Shown here: positions 30,761-41,913 of the stretch, one piece after another
Layout of the letters: every line of letters begins with the position of its first letter
Position numbering within the stretch: the stretch's first letter is position 1
Assembly (NCBI RefSeq): GCF_000237925.1
Contig: NW_017385989.1
Location: forward strand, 310,001-374,000
Source of the DNA: Schistosoma mansoni
Taxonomy: Eukaryota; Platyhelminthes; Trematoda; Strigeidida; Schistosomatidae
Direction: 5' to 3'
DNA: 64,000 bases
Notes under the pieces: generated by a model
Told to the model about the DNA's origin: nothing
The model's database searches: none
What the model saw: only the letters and a program-made list of their open reading frames with translations
Made by a program: the position numbers and the translations under genes

Positions 30761-30922
30761 ATTAAAACAAAGGTTGTCTTGAAAGAAGAAACAAAAGAAA
30801 TGATGAACAGCAAGATCAGTAGGATGACAGAGTGTGTACATAAATTTATCAAAATGAAAGATCATGTGGCAAAAGTAATAGAAGCCGAATTAGTTGAGCT
30901 TGAAGTAAATTACACTGAATAA
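30761..30922 (+). CDS. Uncertain coding-like frame, convergent with the SSXT gene
   Basis: The frame reads KVVLKEETKEMMNSKISRM… and ends ELVELEVNYTE before TAA at 30920-30922, 12 bp from the stop of the minus-strand gene. It looks helical and natural. Upstream in another frame lies QKDELKQRLS, as if a one-base shift had broken a longer coiled coil. No acceptor or family is certain. Confidence 0.3.
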   Translation: MKTKVVLKEETKEMMNSKISRMTECVHKFIKMKDHVAKVIEAELVELEVNYTE

Positions 30923-30934
30923 AAGGATACTTAT

Positions 30935-31217
30935 TTAGCAAGTGTCAGTGTCGACTGTCTGCTTTGAATCCAAGTTATTCTGATCAACTAACGACACAAG
31001 ATAAACTAAATTACGTTGAAGAACGGCCTGGAGTTGGACCGATTCACGGAATCGACCTTTTCTAGCAAGGTCAGCAACTAATTCGATGATATGTTCATTC
31101 TCATCTAAAAGCTAAGAGCTTGAGGAATGACAATTTATGAGCACTTACGCGCTTGGCACTTGTTGCTTCATGAGCGATTACGTATCTAGAGCTATTTTGC
31201 GCAAAAGCTCCAGACAT
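30935..31217 (-). CDS. SSXT-domain small protein, SS18L2-like, two exons
   Basis: Exon 1 is 31217-31149 (ATG, 23 codons, MSGAFAQNSSRYVIAHEATS…). A 37-bp GT-AG intron follows (31148-31112, gtaagt…ctcttag). Exon 2 is 31111-30935 (58 codons and TAA). The 81-residue product starts like SS18 proteins (MS-AFA) and then carries an SSXT domain: LLDENEHIIELVADL, a K-G-x-x-x-E-S helix start, LQAVLQRNLVYLVSLVDQN. Human SS18L2 is about 77 residues and consists of little more than this domain, so length and layout agree. SSXT proteins of the SS18 type bind SWI/SNF (BAF) subunits; the role of SS18L2 is less clear. Very short introns are typical of schistosome genes. Both exons are below the size most ORF scans report. 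Confidence 0.88.
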
Positions 31218-32685
31218 TTCTGTATATTGGGAAATTGGAACGCACAGATATAATCAAGTTAATGCTATTAAAAAAACCTACATTTAAAAAAACAAAAATA
31301 CAAAAACATGTTTCTCAATGATTTGAGATCTATGACCAAAAAAAACAGGCTTTCGAGCGGCGATAAAGTGACCTTGGGAGTGTCCATCTATTTACTAGAG
31401 CTAGGTGAGGGTTGTAAACTAATGCGAGAAATTAGGGTTATGACTTGCAGTTGATGGTTAGAGTTAGGAGCTAGACTAGGTTCTTCATCACCAACTTTCG
31501 TCATCTAAAATGTTGAAGCTTCACTTAGCCGAATGGATGAACGAATTCCACGCCAAACCCAAAACCTATTATCCTAAATCCAATCGGTTTGTCTATAAAT
31601 TATAGTCACATCGAAAAATCCTTAGAAACCCTGACAAAACTCATCATCTTGAAGTGTCTGAGTATGCTTCTTTTCCATACCTGACAAGTATGATGAACAT
31701 AGAATCGGATGAAAAAATATCAATCACTTTTGGGATAATTAACAATAAACTAAAATGAAAAAAGCAGCAATTCCAATTCCGGATCATGAAGTGAAAGATC
31801 AATTGATAGGCCTTCAGATTGAACTCTACCTGCACAAAAAAAGTCAGCGGCGTAATTGGGAAGAAAAGAGCGCTAACAAATTTACTATGTATAACATTCG
31901 GATTATAGCCTACACCAATCGCCTGATTTCGGGGGAAGTTTCATCAGCTTTAGGGGAGCCATAGTAGAAAAAAGCTCGAATAAATAGTAAAAAAACTCCG
32001 AAATTCGAAAGAAACTACGAATATTCATACGACTTTGAGGAAAACCCCAAAATAGGGGGACTGGGACTAGGCCACAACTACACATATTACTATAAAGAAT
32101 TGTATTCAAACCCTCGATGCCGTGAATAACACCCATGTAGCCGTTCATATAAGCAAATCCTATAGGAAAATTTTTATATTACAACCAAATCCTATTTTTT
32201 AGTTAGGAATATCACCTAGCAAGCTGTCCCATAAATTTGCTTATTTACTTAAAGTACTTCACCCTTCTAGCTTCGTCGAAATACTACAATATAAATGGCA
32301 CCTTATTCAATGATTTTCAGTGTGAAGTTTAGTTGAGAATGACTTTTATTGATCACACTTATATAGCTAAACACCATTACGTCGAAAGTAACGCGCTATT
32401 TAAAATACGGTTCTTCTTAATTTCCCAATACAACTTTCAATATTACACTGGCAATGAAAACTTCAGTCTCAGTAGTAAAAATAAGAAATTAAACGAACTT
32501 TATCGATCCTTGCTGTTTGTAGTGCTTCACAGATTTAGTCTCGCTTTTAATTTATGAAAAAGTGCTGATATTGCATGTCCTGGTGAAGAAATTCGGCAAT
32601 TCACTAATCACATTCAGATTTGTATAGTAGGCACAGAAAGCCTACGGCATAAGCCAGTCCTTTCTTAAGAAGCTTTTAAAAGTGT
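31218..32685. other. Unassigned stretch upstream of the SSXT gene
   Basis: This includes the probable promoter region of the minus-strand gene. Opposed open frames at 31755-31964 (plus) and 31903-32148 (minus) have no motif. Nothing else was recognised. Confidence 0.4.
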
Positions 32686-33008
32686 TGAAGATACCACCGG
32701 TATTGTAGTTTGACAACACTTTACCAGTAACACATATGATTGAATCGCGCCCACCCAGTTAAAATCAGAAGTCAGAAGCGAGGAGGTTAGAAGATATATT
32801 TGATGGGATATCAATATATCAAGAAGTGACTGATCTAATCTGGCTAATGATCGTAGGAGATGTTGCGCTCACCGTTCCAAAACATGATCTGGTACGGATG
32901 CATGACCGAACGCCTTCAGCTAAATGAGTCCACTAAAACTAATGTGGTCAGCACCGATTGTCGAACACACTCAGAGCTATTGACTTTGGGAATTTATTTA
33001 TAGCTACA
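32686..33008 (-). repeat. 3' LTR of the gypsy element
   Basis: 323 bp, TG…CA on the minus strand. It is identical to the other LTR for about 298 bp. The four differences are all within 32985-33001. Confidence 0.9.
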
Positions 33009-33024
33009 GATCACTTCCCCCTAG
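33009..33024 (-). promoter_or_regulatory. Polypurine tract before the 3' LTR
   Basis: On the minus strand ctagggggaagtgatc lies directly before the LTR start TGTAGC. This is the expected primer site for plus-strand synthesis. Confidence 0.7.
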
Positions 33025-33479
33025 TGAGGTAGTGATGACCCTTTGACGTGGCCAGCCAGTAGTTTAAACCCAACGAGTTTGTCGTTGGTAAACACTCTTC
33101 TGATAGCTTGCTCCAGCCGTCCTGGAAAAGAAAGAAAAATCGAAAGTGTGAGTGCATATCGAAATACACTCGTACTTGCGCAAAGACACAAGGTGAGCGG
33201 AACAATGGTAAATAAACTAATACGCTTGCGCCAGCGTAAAAGCAATTCAAAAAATGTTTTTTTCTTTTCTAAAACAACTAAAAACTCTTATTAGTAAAAA
33301 TTTTTTTGTGAATAGATATTCAAAAATGAGCATATTAAATATTTCTATAATATGTAGGGCAAGCGAAAATCGGGATAAAGCTTGTGCCTTACGTGCAATA
33401 GTCGTTCAAATGTTCTGGAAATCTTACTCTGCTTCTAGAACGCGTTAACCTAAGTTTATTTTCAGGCGCTGATCAAGTA

Positions 33480-34640
33480 TCAACGTACGTGTCGGCTGTC
33501 GGACGGGGTACTACAAGTATAGGAGCCGTGTCGTTCGATTGAACCGAAGGAAAATCGACGTGGGTAAGATTTCCACTTTAATACGCCGCTTTGAGGCGAT
33601 CGATGCTGATGCTGTCGTTAGTGCTGTTCTCATTGACTACATAGTATTGAGGTTCGTGCTGAAGAACTTTGAAGGGTCTTTCGTATGCTGATTCGAGGGG
33701 TCGTCGATGTGAGTCTTGACGTACGAAGACATGTGTATTATATCATAAGTCAGTTTGAACGAAAACATCCGTTGATTGAGGTTAAGTAGAAACACGTTTG
33801 ACTAAACGCATTGTGTTTGTTAGCCTGCTCGTGTAGGGGTTTAGATCCAAGTTCATTGAAGAAGACGAAGGATCCACGAATTCTCCTGGAAGTTGGTGTG
33901 TCGTTCCATAAACCAGTTGTGCTGCATAGAATTCAATGTCAGCTTTCGCTGCATTGACAATACCTAGCCAGACGAGTGGAAGAGCGTCCGTCCACTGTGA
34001 AAAGTTTGCAATTGATAGCGAAGCATTTAGTTGTCGGTATAAGCGTTCTACCAACCTGTTCGCTTGAGGGTGATAGGCGGTCGTTCGGAAGCGAGTGATT
34101 CCTAATAGTGTGGCCAGACAACAGAAAAGTCTAGATTCACTCTGGCGTCCGCGGTCTGTAGTGATGGTTGAAGGGCAGCCGGAATTTGCTACTGATCGTT
34201 AGACGAATGCGCGAGCCACTGTTTCAGCAGTAATATCCTTAATAGGTACTGCTTCTGGCCATCGTGTGAAACGGTCTACACAGGTTAAAAGATAAGAGTA
34301 TCCATTTGAATCTGGTAAAGGTCTTACCAAATCCAGATGAACGTGGTCGAAACGAGCATCAGGGGTTTTGAAAGAGCCTAAGGGACATTTGTTGTGTCTA
34401 AAGACCTTAGATTTCTGGCAGCTCGCACAGGAGCGTGCACACTCCCTTACGTCTTTATTCATACCAGGCCAGCAGAACCGTTCTGCTATGAGCTTGATGG
34501 ATGCACGAACACCTGGATGAGAAGTTTGTGCAACGTATTGACGACGTTGCGTCAATAACGTTCGGCACGATAGGGCGATCCCTACCTGAAGATCAGTGTC
34601 TTCTTTTTGAAGCTGGGTGTGTTTAAGAAGGTCGATGCCT
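33480..34640 (-). pseudogene. Gypsy integrase region
   Basis: From the high coordinates down: zinc-binding N-domain ([20 protein letters not shown], then C-x-x-C as CASCQ), the catalytic core start (DHVHLDLV and [13 protein letters not shown], near 34290), the second core part (LVWLGIVNAAKAD near 33970, with VERLYRQLNA), and a C-terminal module (MFVRQDSHRRPLESAYE near 33700). At least one frameshift (near 34190) and a stop between core blocks break it. The third catalytic residue (Glu) region is disordered by the shift. Confidence 0.8.
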
Positions 34641-34669
34641 CGGTGACTGTTCGAGGAACTTATAAGAGA

Positions 34670-35164
34670 CTAGTCGTCTGCAACTACATTGTTTGATCCA
34701 TAAATATGTTGTATATCTGTAGTAAACTGCGAAATGTAGTCCAGTTTTCGAGACTCAAGAGGTGAGCACTTGTCTGAAGATGAGCTTAAAGAGAAAATAA
34801 GAGGTTTATGATCAGTAAAGAGTGTAAATTCTCTGCATTCGATATAGTGTTGGAAATGTCGTACAGCACAATACATAGCTAGGAGTTCCTTACCGAAAGT
34901 GCTGTACCTAGATTCAGTTTCTAGCAACCGTCTCGAGAAAAATCTTAAAGGTTGCCTAGAGTGGTTTACCCATTGTTGTAAGACTCCTCCGATTGCTGAG
35001 TCGGATGCGTCTACGGCGATACTAATGGGTGCTTGAGTGTTCTGATGCACCTTCATGGTTGCATTTGCGATAAGTTCCTTAACTGTGGAGAACGCTTTTC
35101 GCGCGATGTCGTCCAGATTAATGGGCTTCGCATTTCCACGGAGTTGGTCGGTTAGCGGTTTCAT
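34670..35164 (-). pseudogene. Gypsy RNase H region (164 codons open)
   Basis: This reads PLTDQLRGNAKPINLDD (the connection after RT), IAVDASDSAIGGVLQQ (first catalytic Asp), RFFSRRLLETESRYSTFGKE (catalytic Glu), AVRHFQHYI and FTLFTDHKPLIF (catalytic Asp), ending before the usual LSR motif. The domain looks intact, but its frame starts right after the RT deletion. Confidence 0.85.
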
Positions 35165-35805
35165 AAGGGATGCGTATTTCGGTATGAACCGTCTAGAGGG
35201 ATTTGGTTATAGGCTTTAAGTTGCTTTACAAAAAGACAGTTGTACCTTTCAATTTAGCTGTCAAATCGTGAATATGAGGCAACGGGTAACGACCGGGAAT
35301 GGTTTTAGCATTCAGACGCCGATGATCACCAGTTGGACGCCAATCGTTGCTGTCCTTTTTAGGGACCGTGTGCAAGGGAGATTACCATGGGCTGTTTGAC
35401 GGTTGAGTGATTCCTAAATCATGTTATCGAATTCGTTTTTAGCCAACCTAAGCTTTTCGGGAGCTAGTCGTCGTGCTTTTGAGAATACAGGTGGTCCTGT
35501 AGTCGTGATGTGATGTATAACATTGCTGGTTACACACGACAATTTCGGTTGCGGTTGATATATCTTAGAATACCTATCCAGGTATGGTTGATATAAGGGG
35601 TCTATGGTGTCTTTAATTGTTACTGGAGATAATTTGCAACCAGATAAAGGAGCTACGTAGACAGATAAACTTAGTGATTCCGTCTACTAACCTTCGTTTG
35701 CGTGTATCAAAGGGTAGATCGTGGTGTTTTAGCAGGTCTTTACCGATGATTGGCATAGAAACATCTACAACCGCGAAAATCAAGTGGATGGGTACCTGGA
35801 CAGTA
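35165..35805 (-). pseudogene. Gypsy protease C-terminus and RT N-terminus, palm deleted
   Basis: The end of the protease (VDVSMPIIGKDLLKHH) is near 35755. Then come the RT start (FSKARRLAPEKLRLAKNEF, near 35480), the WRPTGDHRRLNAKT block (near 35325) and PHIHDLT. Just after the IPLDGS-type motif A region (near 35190) the sequence jumps to the RT-RNase H connection. Motifs B and YIDD/YVDD are absent, roughly 450-500 bp less than in this family. Several stops and shifts are present. Confidence 0.8.
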
Positions 35806-36770
35806 TCACAGCCCTCACACCAATCTCATTTGGTTTATGTGGCGCATATTTATCTGGTGCCTCTTTGTACCAATATTTATGTGTATAAAAAAATAAAATT
35901 CAAGTAAAGAAGTCTATACTGTTTTGAATACATTGAATAAATACTGAAGTACATAGTTGGTCTCATTACTTCAATACAAAAATCATGATTAGTTTGCCTC
36001 ATCTTTACAACCGAATCTTCTCAATATTACATTTCCATTGTATAAGATTGTTTCATAGTTACTCAGAGAAAGTAGTTTATTAATCACTTGATAGAATATT
36101 TTATCAAATTCAAAGTTTTGATAATAATTCAAAATGATCAAACCCAGCAACTTGTACATAAGTAACGAGGAAGTTAATGAAATACATTGGACTTATCGTA
36201 TCCTACAATTGATATCATCATTTTTCTATTTGAATGTGTTGTGACTTATCAAATAAACGAAGGACGTATGACAATTCGTTATCGATTTCTATGTCCGGCT
36301 TTTATCACGTGAATTATTCACCAATGGAGATACGACTTTTCCGACCTTAACACTGTGACGATCAAGGACGTCCAATCGGTATGAGTAATCTCGCGTCCTT
36401 ATTGGTCCTTTATCCACCTAGCCCTTCCACTTGAGTCCAGAACACCAATGACAGCTTCTGTTATGCGGATCGTTTATTTCAAACATACTCTGTTTATATA
36501 CCAGACAGACAGACCACATCACACCATAAAATGGAAAATATTATTTGTACAGGATCAGGCCAAATGTGGCTGTGAACGTGGGAGACAATAATTAATAAAC
36601 TGAGTATAATTTAGGAACAGTAAATCGTATAACAATAATCAATAGGTCAGAATGAAGCTTATAATAAGATGAATTTAGATATACATAATCTAGTTTCTGA
36701 ATAGTTATAAAATAATCGTCCAATAATAGGTCCTGGGAGTTACCCGTACTTATGTATTCGCTTGGACATG
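35806..36770. other. Foreign insert inside the gypsy protease
   Basis: The left 90 bp (35806-35900) are the 5' end of repeat family A in minus orientation. The rest is AT-rich and matches nothing in the window. The protease is broken between YVYLSC (near 36775) and VPIHLIFAVVD (near 35790). Exact ends and a duplication could not be set. Confidence 0.55.
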
Positions 36771-37060
36771 ACAGGTAGACATACCTTTTTCCATATGTAG
36801 TGATTGTCTTTCCATTTATCGCCTGTAAGCTTAAAACATATTCATGAATCCTGTCGTTAGAAATCGCAGAAAGAACGCTAACTTCTGCACCAGTATCGAC
36901 GGAGAAGCGATCTTTCGTGGTCACATCTGTGATGTATAAAACGCGGCTATGTTCACCGGCTACGATTAACGTTAACGCGTGCCGGCTGAGAAGTTTACCG
37001 AAATGCTTTTCGTGTCGGTGGATTTGGAGTTCGGATAATTGCAGGGTTTTCTGCAATCGC
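36690..37060 (-). pseudogene. Gypsy protease, N-terminal part
   Basis: The aspartic protease site reads FSVDTGAEVSVL near 36900, the DTGA form typical of retropepsins of this clade, followed by LQAINGKTITTYGKR. The frame then runs into the insert and ends in unrelated residues. Confidence 0.8.
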
Positions 37061-37863
37061 TTGAAGAGTTTCCATGCTGGTTATGGTACCAGAACCAGTC
37101 GAAGTTATCTATTTCTCATCGTCTGGAGTCAGATCGCCTACGTGAAGTGCTTCTTCGCGGGGTTTGTGACCGTTTGCGGCCATTATGTAACCCAAGGAAA
37201 CGTGTTAGTGTATGACATAGGTCCGAAATGCCATTCTGTTTCTCTTGAGGGTTTTCTTGGACTGAAAAGACCCCAGCGTTAGAGGCCTTCATGATTTCAA
37301 GCATGCGGTTGGCAGATGCAGGCAGCTCGTTTATGGACTTGTTTTGAAACGAGACGAGAACTGGTTGCACCTGTTGCTGAAGTTTAGATAAGAAAGTTGT
37401 TTGAATAGGCCTTAATCGAAAGCCCTTTGGCCACTAACTTCTCTCATGCTAAGCAACATATCTGTCGCAGAACCAGGTCGCAAGTCCATGTTATTAAGTA
37501 GTTGGTCTAACATTCGTCGATCAGTTAGCTCTCCGCGTCTCAGAATCGATCGTTCTAGCGTTTCGTAAGGTTCCGAAACATCACTAGTAAACATACTTGG
37601 TGTCACATACCTGTTGAAATCGCGCGGTTGTGGCTTCACAAACGCGAGGAACTGTGCGCGTGAATCAGTAATGCCGTGCTCGTTGAATTCGGCTTCTGTG
37701 TTGCAGAACCAAGCTTCTATATTGTCCGGCCAAAAAGGCATTAGCTGAAACGAGGGTGGTGTCAGGGTCTTAATCTTAAGGAGCTTGGGAGTGTGATCTG
37801 TCATGGCGAGTTTAAAGCATAGGAATGAACGAGGAAAAAAACACCTCGAAGAATATGTCACAA
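37061..37863 (-). pseudogene. Gypsy gag region, frameshifted
   Basis: Probable start is the ATG at 37803 (MTDHTPKLLKIKTLTPPSFQ). FWPDNIEAWFCNTEAEF and a FLAFVKPQ-like block are typical of CsRn1-clade gag. The frame breaks near 37412. In another frame lie a basic RSQTPRRSTSRRRS stretch (about 37140) and the finger as WYHNQHG…C…PC near 37060, where the expected first Cys is Phe. The zinc site is therefore probably lost. Confidence 0.75.
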
Positions 37864-37965
37864 TATTTTAAAAAAATTAAAGCAAAGTAATGATTTATGA
37901 AGTTTCAAATAGGAACACACTCACAGTTTATTGGTTGGTATATCAGATAACGTCGGGCTCACTAA

Positions 37966-38288
37966 TGAAGATACCACCGGTATTGTAGTTTGACAACACT
38001 TTACCAGTAACACATATGATTGAATCGCGCCCACCCAGTTAAAATCAGAAGTCAGAAGCGAGGAGGTTAGAAGATATATTTGATGGGATATCAATATATC
38101 AAGAAGTGACTGATCTAATCTGGCTAATGATCGTAGGAGATGTTGCGCTCACCGTTCCAAAACATGATCTGGTACGGATGCATGACCGAACGCCTTCAGC
38201 TAAATGAGTCCACTAAAACTAATGTGGTCAGCACCGATTGTCGAACACACTCAGAGCTATTGACATTGAGGATTTATTTACAGCTACA
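37966..38288 (-). repeat. 5' LTR of the gypsy element
   Basis: 323 bp, TG…CA on the minus strand. The sequence just inside (ttagtgagcccgacg on the minus strand) is where a primer-binding site would lie. It does not begin with the usual TGG, and I cannot assign a tRNA. Confidence 0.9.
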
Positions 38289-39744
38289 ACCCCGATAATT
38301 AGGTTGGAAATCCAATGCTGCATCCTTGTTCTGTTACTTTGTGTTCGAGAGTAGTCTCTTAGGCTGCTTGATTACAGATTCGGGTAACTGAATTTCATAT
38401 TTTCTCTGAGCTTCCCGGATTGTGGTTATATACTTATTTCTTACTGACCTGTGGCGTTCCATAGTCTTTGCTATGTCAAGGCTGATGGTACTCCCTCAAC
38501 ATTTCTTCTTTTGTTTCATTAAACGTCAAATTATTATTGTTATTCACAAACATCTTGTGGGCGCCTAAGTGTTGTGAAGAAACCATTACATGTTTCTCCA
38601 GAAATGTAATAATACATAAGTTTCAATAATGTTGGCATGGCATTTACCATATTTGAAAAAAATGAAGACTGACAATAGAATAATAATAAATTAGGTTCTG
38701 TGTAATTGAGGTGAATATTGAGTTGATTTTAAAGGAGGAAAGAGAGAAAATGAAGGAGTAGTAATGAAGGAAACGCGAAATACGTAAATCGTTTAATAAG
38801 CATGTTTGTAAACATGGAACAAGAATAATCAACTATGCATGCATTACCAAATGAATAACAAAAAGAAGAGACGAAAATAAAGATTATAAACTGTGATGTG
38901 GGTTTGTTCTCTGAGCTGGATGGTTTGGTCGTGGAGCTTTCACCCGTATCAAAATCACCCACCTGAGCTACAAATCTTCTCCACCATCTCAAAGATTATA
39001 AATAAATAAATAAGAACACAACTTATTATTGCAGTAAGATATGACGGTAGAATAAGTGTTTATGCAGTAATGGTTTGAAATGATGCTATGAAAGTCTTAA
39101 TTAGGTATGAAGGATACGATACATAGATACGATATACACAGTTAGCCAATCACTGAGCCGTTTAAAGGTGATTCAACTTTCCCACTTATTATCTACAGCT
39201 TATGCTAAACATTTGAAGGAAACATGTCTGATGAACTTCCACCCAATTAGAATGTGATTTGAAATTTTGAAGAAGTGAAGTTAACATTACTAAGTGAATT
39301 TAACATTTTCATGGTTTGGAATTTCTTGATGGACTTTTATAATCCATGTGAATCTGACTCAGTGACTGGACGGTGTCCTGACTGTTATGGGATGTAAATC
39401 TGCTGGTTACTATCATAAATGCTGATCATAGAATAAAATGGGAGAACTTCAAACAGCTGTCCTCTTTTGATAACGTCACTTCAGTTAACTGCAATTCGTA
39501 ATAAAAGGTGGTTTTAAAATTATGTGACTTTCACAAAATTATAAACTTTTACATCTATTTAACAATTAATCTTTGATTGTTAGATAGGATCTTTTACATC
39601 AAAACTAATAAACTTTATTGGACTGTGCCAAATGCCATCGCATTATCCTCTTAGCCACTGAGTCCTAAGACAATATCGAGGCATAATGTTCACGTTAACG
39701 TTAAGAGAATATTTACCATACTGAAATACTAAGATATTATATTG
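38289..39744. other. Unassigned stretch with a family F fragment
   Basis: Positions 38895-38995 match the flank of the fold-back at 19650-19800 ('gtatcaaaatcacccacctg', 'agctacaaatcttctccac'). The rest is AT-rich, and no gene was recognised. Confidence 0.5.
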
Positions 39745-40060
39745 TAGATCATCAACATTAATGATCTATGTTGAATGATTGAGGGCCTACTCAAGCTAGA
39801 AGTGAATGGTGTGACAAACCAGCTTACTTCGAAGTCACAACTCGTGGTCAGTATCTAACGTGGATTACACCTTCAACGTATCAAAGTATTATGGCTGTTC
39901 TGAAGACTGTATAACACATAGGGTGTGATTACATAAATGTATTAGTAAGAATGAGTACAGAGATGTTAATGACATCACAACCGCATGGGCCAGTCTATGA
40001 CATATGATTAAATAATGCGTGTTGATTGTCCTTGACTTTGATAGGGATCGATGATCTATT
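39745..40060 (+). repeat. Interspersed repeat family C, longest copy
   Basis: This runs from the near-palindrome 'gatcatcaacattaatgatc' to 'ttgtccttgactttgatagg'. It is shared with 62640-62925 and, reversed, 1-170. No frame is conserved. Confidence 0.6.
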
Positions 40061-40166
40061 CGATATTCACCGACCCAACTACTGGATGATTAGACTAGAG
40101 CTCAATGATATTTCACTATCCCTACAATATCATTTCTCTACTTGGCAACATTTTAAACAATTGATT

Positions 40167-41913
40167 AAATTTCGATAATGCAATGAGAAGACGAAGTTTA
40201 TCAGAATTATGTGATATATTAGCGCAATACATTTCGAACAATCTGATCACACATATACTTGTTAAGACATTTTTATATGAAAATTAAGAGGTCAACTAGA
40301 CAGGTTAAGGTAAGAAAATAAATAAAGTATACAAAAACAATGTGATGACTACTCTGGATAATAAATAAGCATTACCAGGGTAGGTTAAGGGTAAGAACAA
40401 ATTGTTTTTGAACACATAAAGGGGGTTTCAATTTCCGTATAGCTAAGGCTTCAATAAACCTTAGTATACGTCCTTGAAGGCTTTTGTACAACACTACAAA
40501 TGCTGATTTGATGTCAACCTTATGACCAGTTTCAACTAAATGTTTCACAATAGAGGAAGATGTTTGTCTATCCTGTGATCTTATTTGACCATTCGAATTC
40601 ATTTGGTTCTGTAGCCATTTAGGTATGTGTTCCGCCACCCTTATTTGCAAATCACGATTGCTCCTCCCTATGTACGTGTTTCCGCACATACATGTAAATT
40701 GGTATACACAATGGGATGTGACACAATCGCTTATGTGCTGTCTAGGTTTTTGGTGAAACATCGACCTTGTCTTTTCAATGATGACAAGTTGAGCTGCATA
40801 GAATGTCCTGTTTATGGCTAATTTTAGTCTCCGTCTCAACATGAGACTATTAGAGTCACTCCTAAATGGTAATGTAATATAAACTCGCTTTTTGGGTGCC
40901 AGAAGCGTCATAGGTCTAATCGTATTGCAACCCTTCCAGCGGTTTATGAACTTAAATGAATAACCATTATTCATTAACGTATTAGTCAAAAGTCTCGTTT
41001 CTACTTCAATAGTATCACTAGTACAAATACGATTGATTCTATTGAATAAGCCCTTAATTAAACCACGTTTGTAATGAATTGGGCAGTGACTATGGAAATT
41101 AAGGTACTGCCCCGTCCATGTCGGCTTTCTATATATAGAACGTTGGATGGAACCATCTCCTCTTCTACTGATCAGTATATCTAGAAAAGGAAGTTGGTTG
41201 TTCTTCTCTTCTTCGCACGTAAGAGAAATATGCTTCTGACTTGTATTGAGTTCTTTTAACAAGCGGTTTACGTCTTCACATTTATCCCCTATGATTATGA
41301 TATCATCAACGTATCGTCTATACAGACACATCTTTTGGATTGAGTTTTCAGTTAAATTTTCAACATACCCCATGAACACATCCGCCAGCAACGGTCCTAA
41401 AGGACTACCCATAGCTACGCCATCAATTTGTCGAAAGTGCTCACCTTGAAATGTGAATTTTACATTGTCAGTGCATAATAATAATAGATCTTTAAGAGTT
41501 TCAACAGGAAATGGCAATGGAAGATTATTAAGTGAAATATAGTCACATAAAATATCAATAGTTTTTCTCAGGGGTACATTTGTAAATAAAGTGTTCACAT
41601 CAAAAGAACACATTGTCTTTGTTTTTATGTTCATATCCTTTAAGTATTTAATTAAATCAAATGAGTCAATCAAGGAATACTTACAAAATTGATGTCGGAT
41701 GGGATTTAATACTTTTGTAAGCCATTTCGCTAGTTTGTGTGTAGGTGACCGACACATTGATAGGATTGGACGTAAAGGGATATTAGGCTTATGTATTTTT
41801 GGCAATCCATATAAATGAGGATACACCGAACCCATAGGTTTTAATAAATGAAACTCATCCTTGTTTATAGCGTTCATGTTTAACAATTTTGTTAGATTGG
41901 AGTTTACTTTCTT
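40167..41913 (-). mobile_element. Penelope-like element, minus copy (arm of a palindrome)
   Basis: 1.75 kb, almost identical to 42418-44162 in reverse complement. It contains the ORF 41964-40372 (the first ~17 residues are read from the neighbouring copy) and the 3' untranslated end 'caatgagaagacg'. The join to the next copy at 41911-41913 has a short shared 'ctt'. It lacks the N-terminal part present in the plus copy. Confidence 0.88.

Larger units (their letters stand above)
32686..38288 (-). mobile_element. Ty3/gypsy LTR retrotransposon, CsRn1/Boudicca-like, defective
   Basis: About 5.6 kb between two 323-bp LTRs, in minus orientation. In order from the 5' LTR: gag, a CHCC-type finger, protease, a truncated RT, RNase H, integrase with its C-terminal module, a purine tract and the 3' LTR. 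The CHCC (not CCHC) finger and the protease and integrase style point to the CsRn1/Kabuki clade, to which Boudicca belongs. The interior is dead: the RT palm is deleted, the protease is interrupted by about 0.95 kb and stops are frequent, yet the LTRs are nearly identical. Flanking bases (gtgt left, accc right) do not form a target-site duplication. Confidence 0.85.

Noticed and set aside
40627-40821. Antisense open frames inside the Penelope ORFs (also 41246-41449, 42880-43083, 43508-43702)
   Set aside because: Identical shadows of the RT/GIY-YIG coding strand, present in both copies for that reason only.
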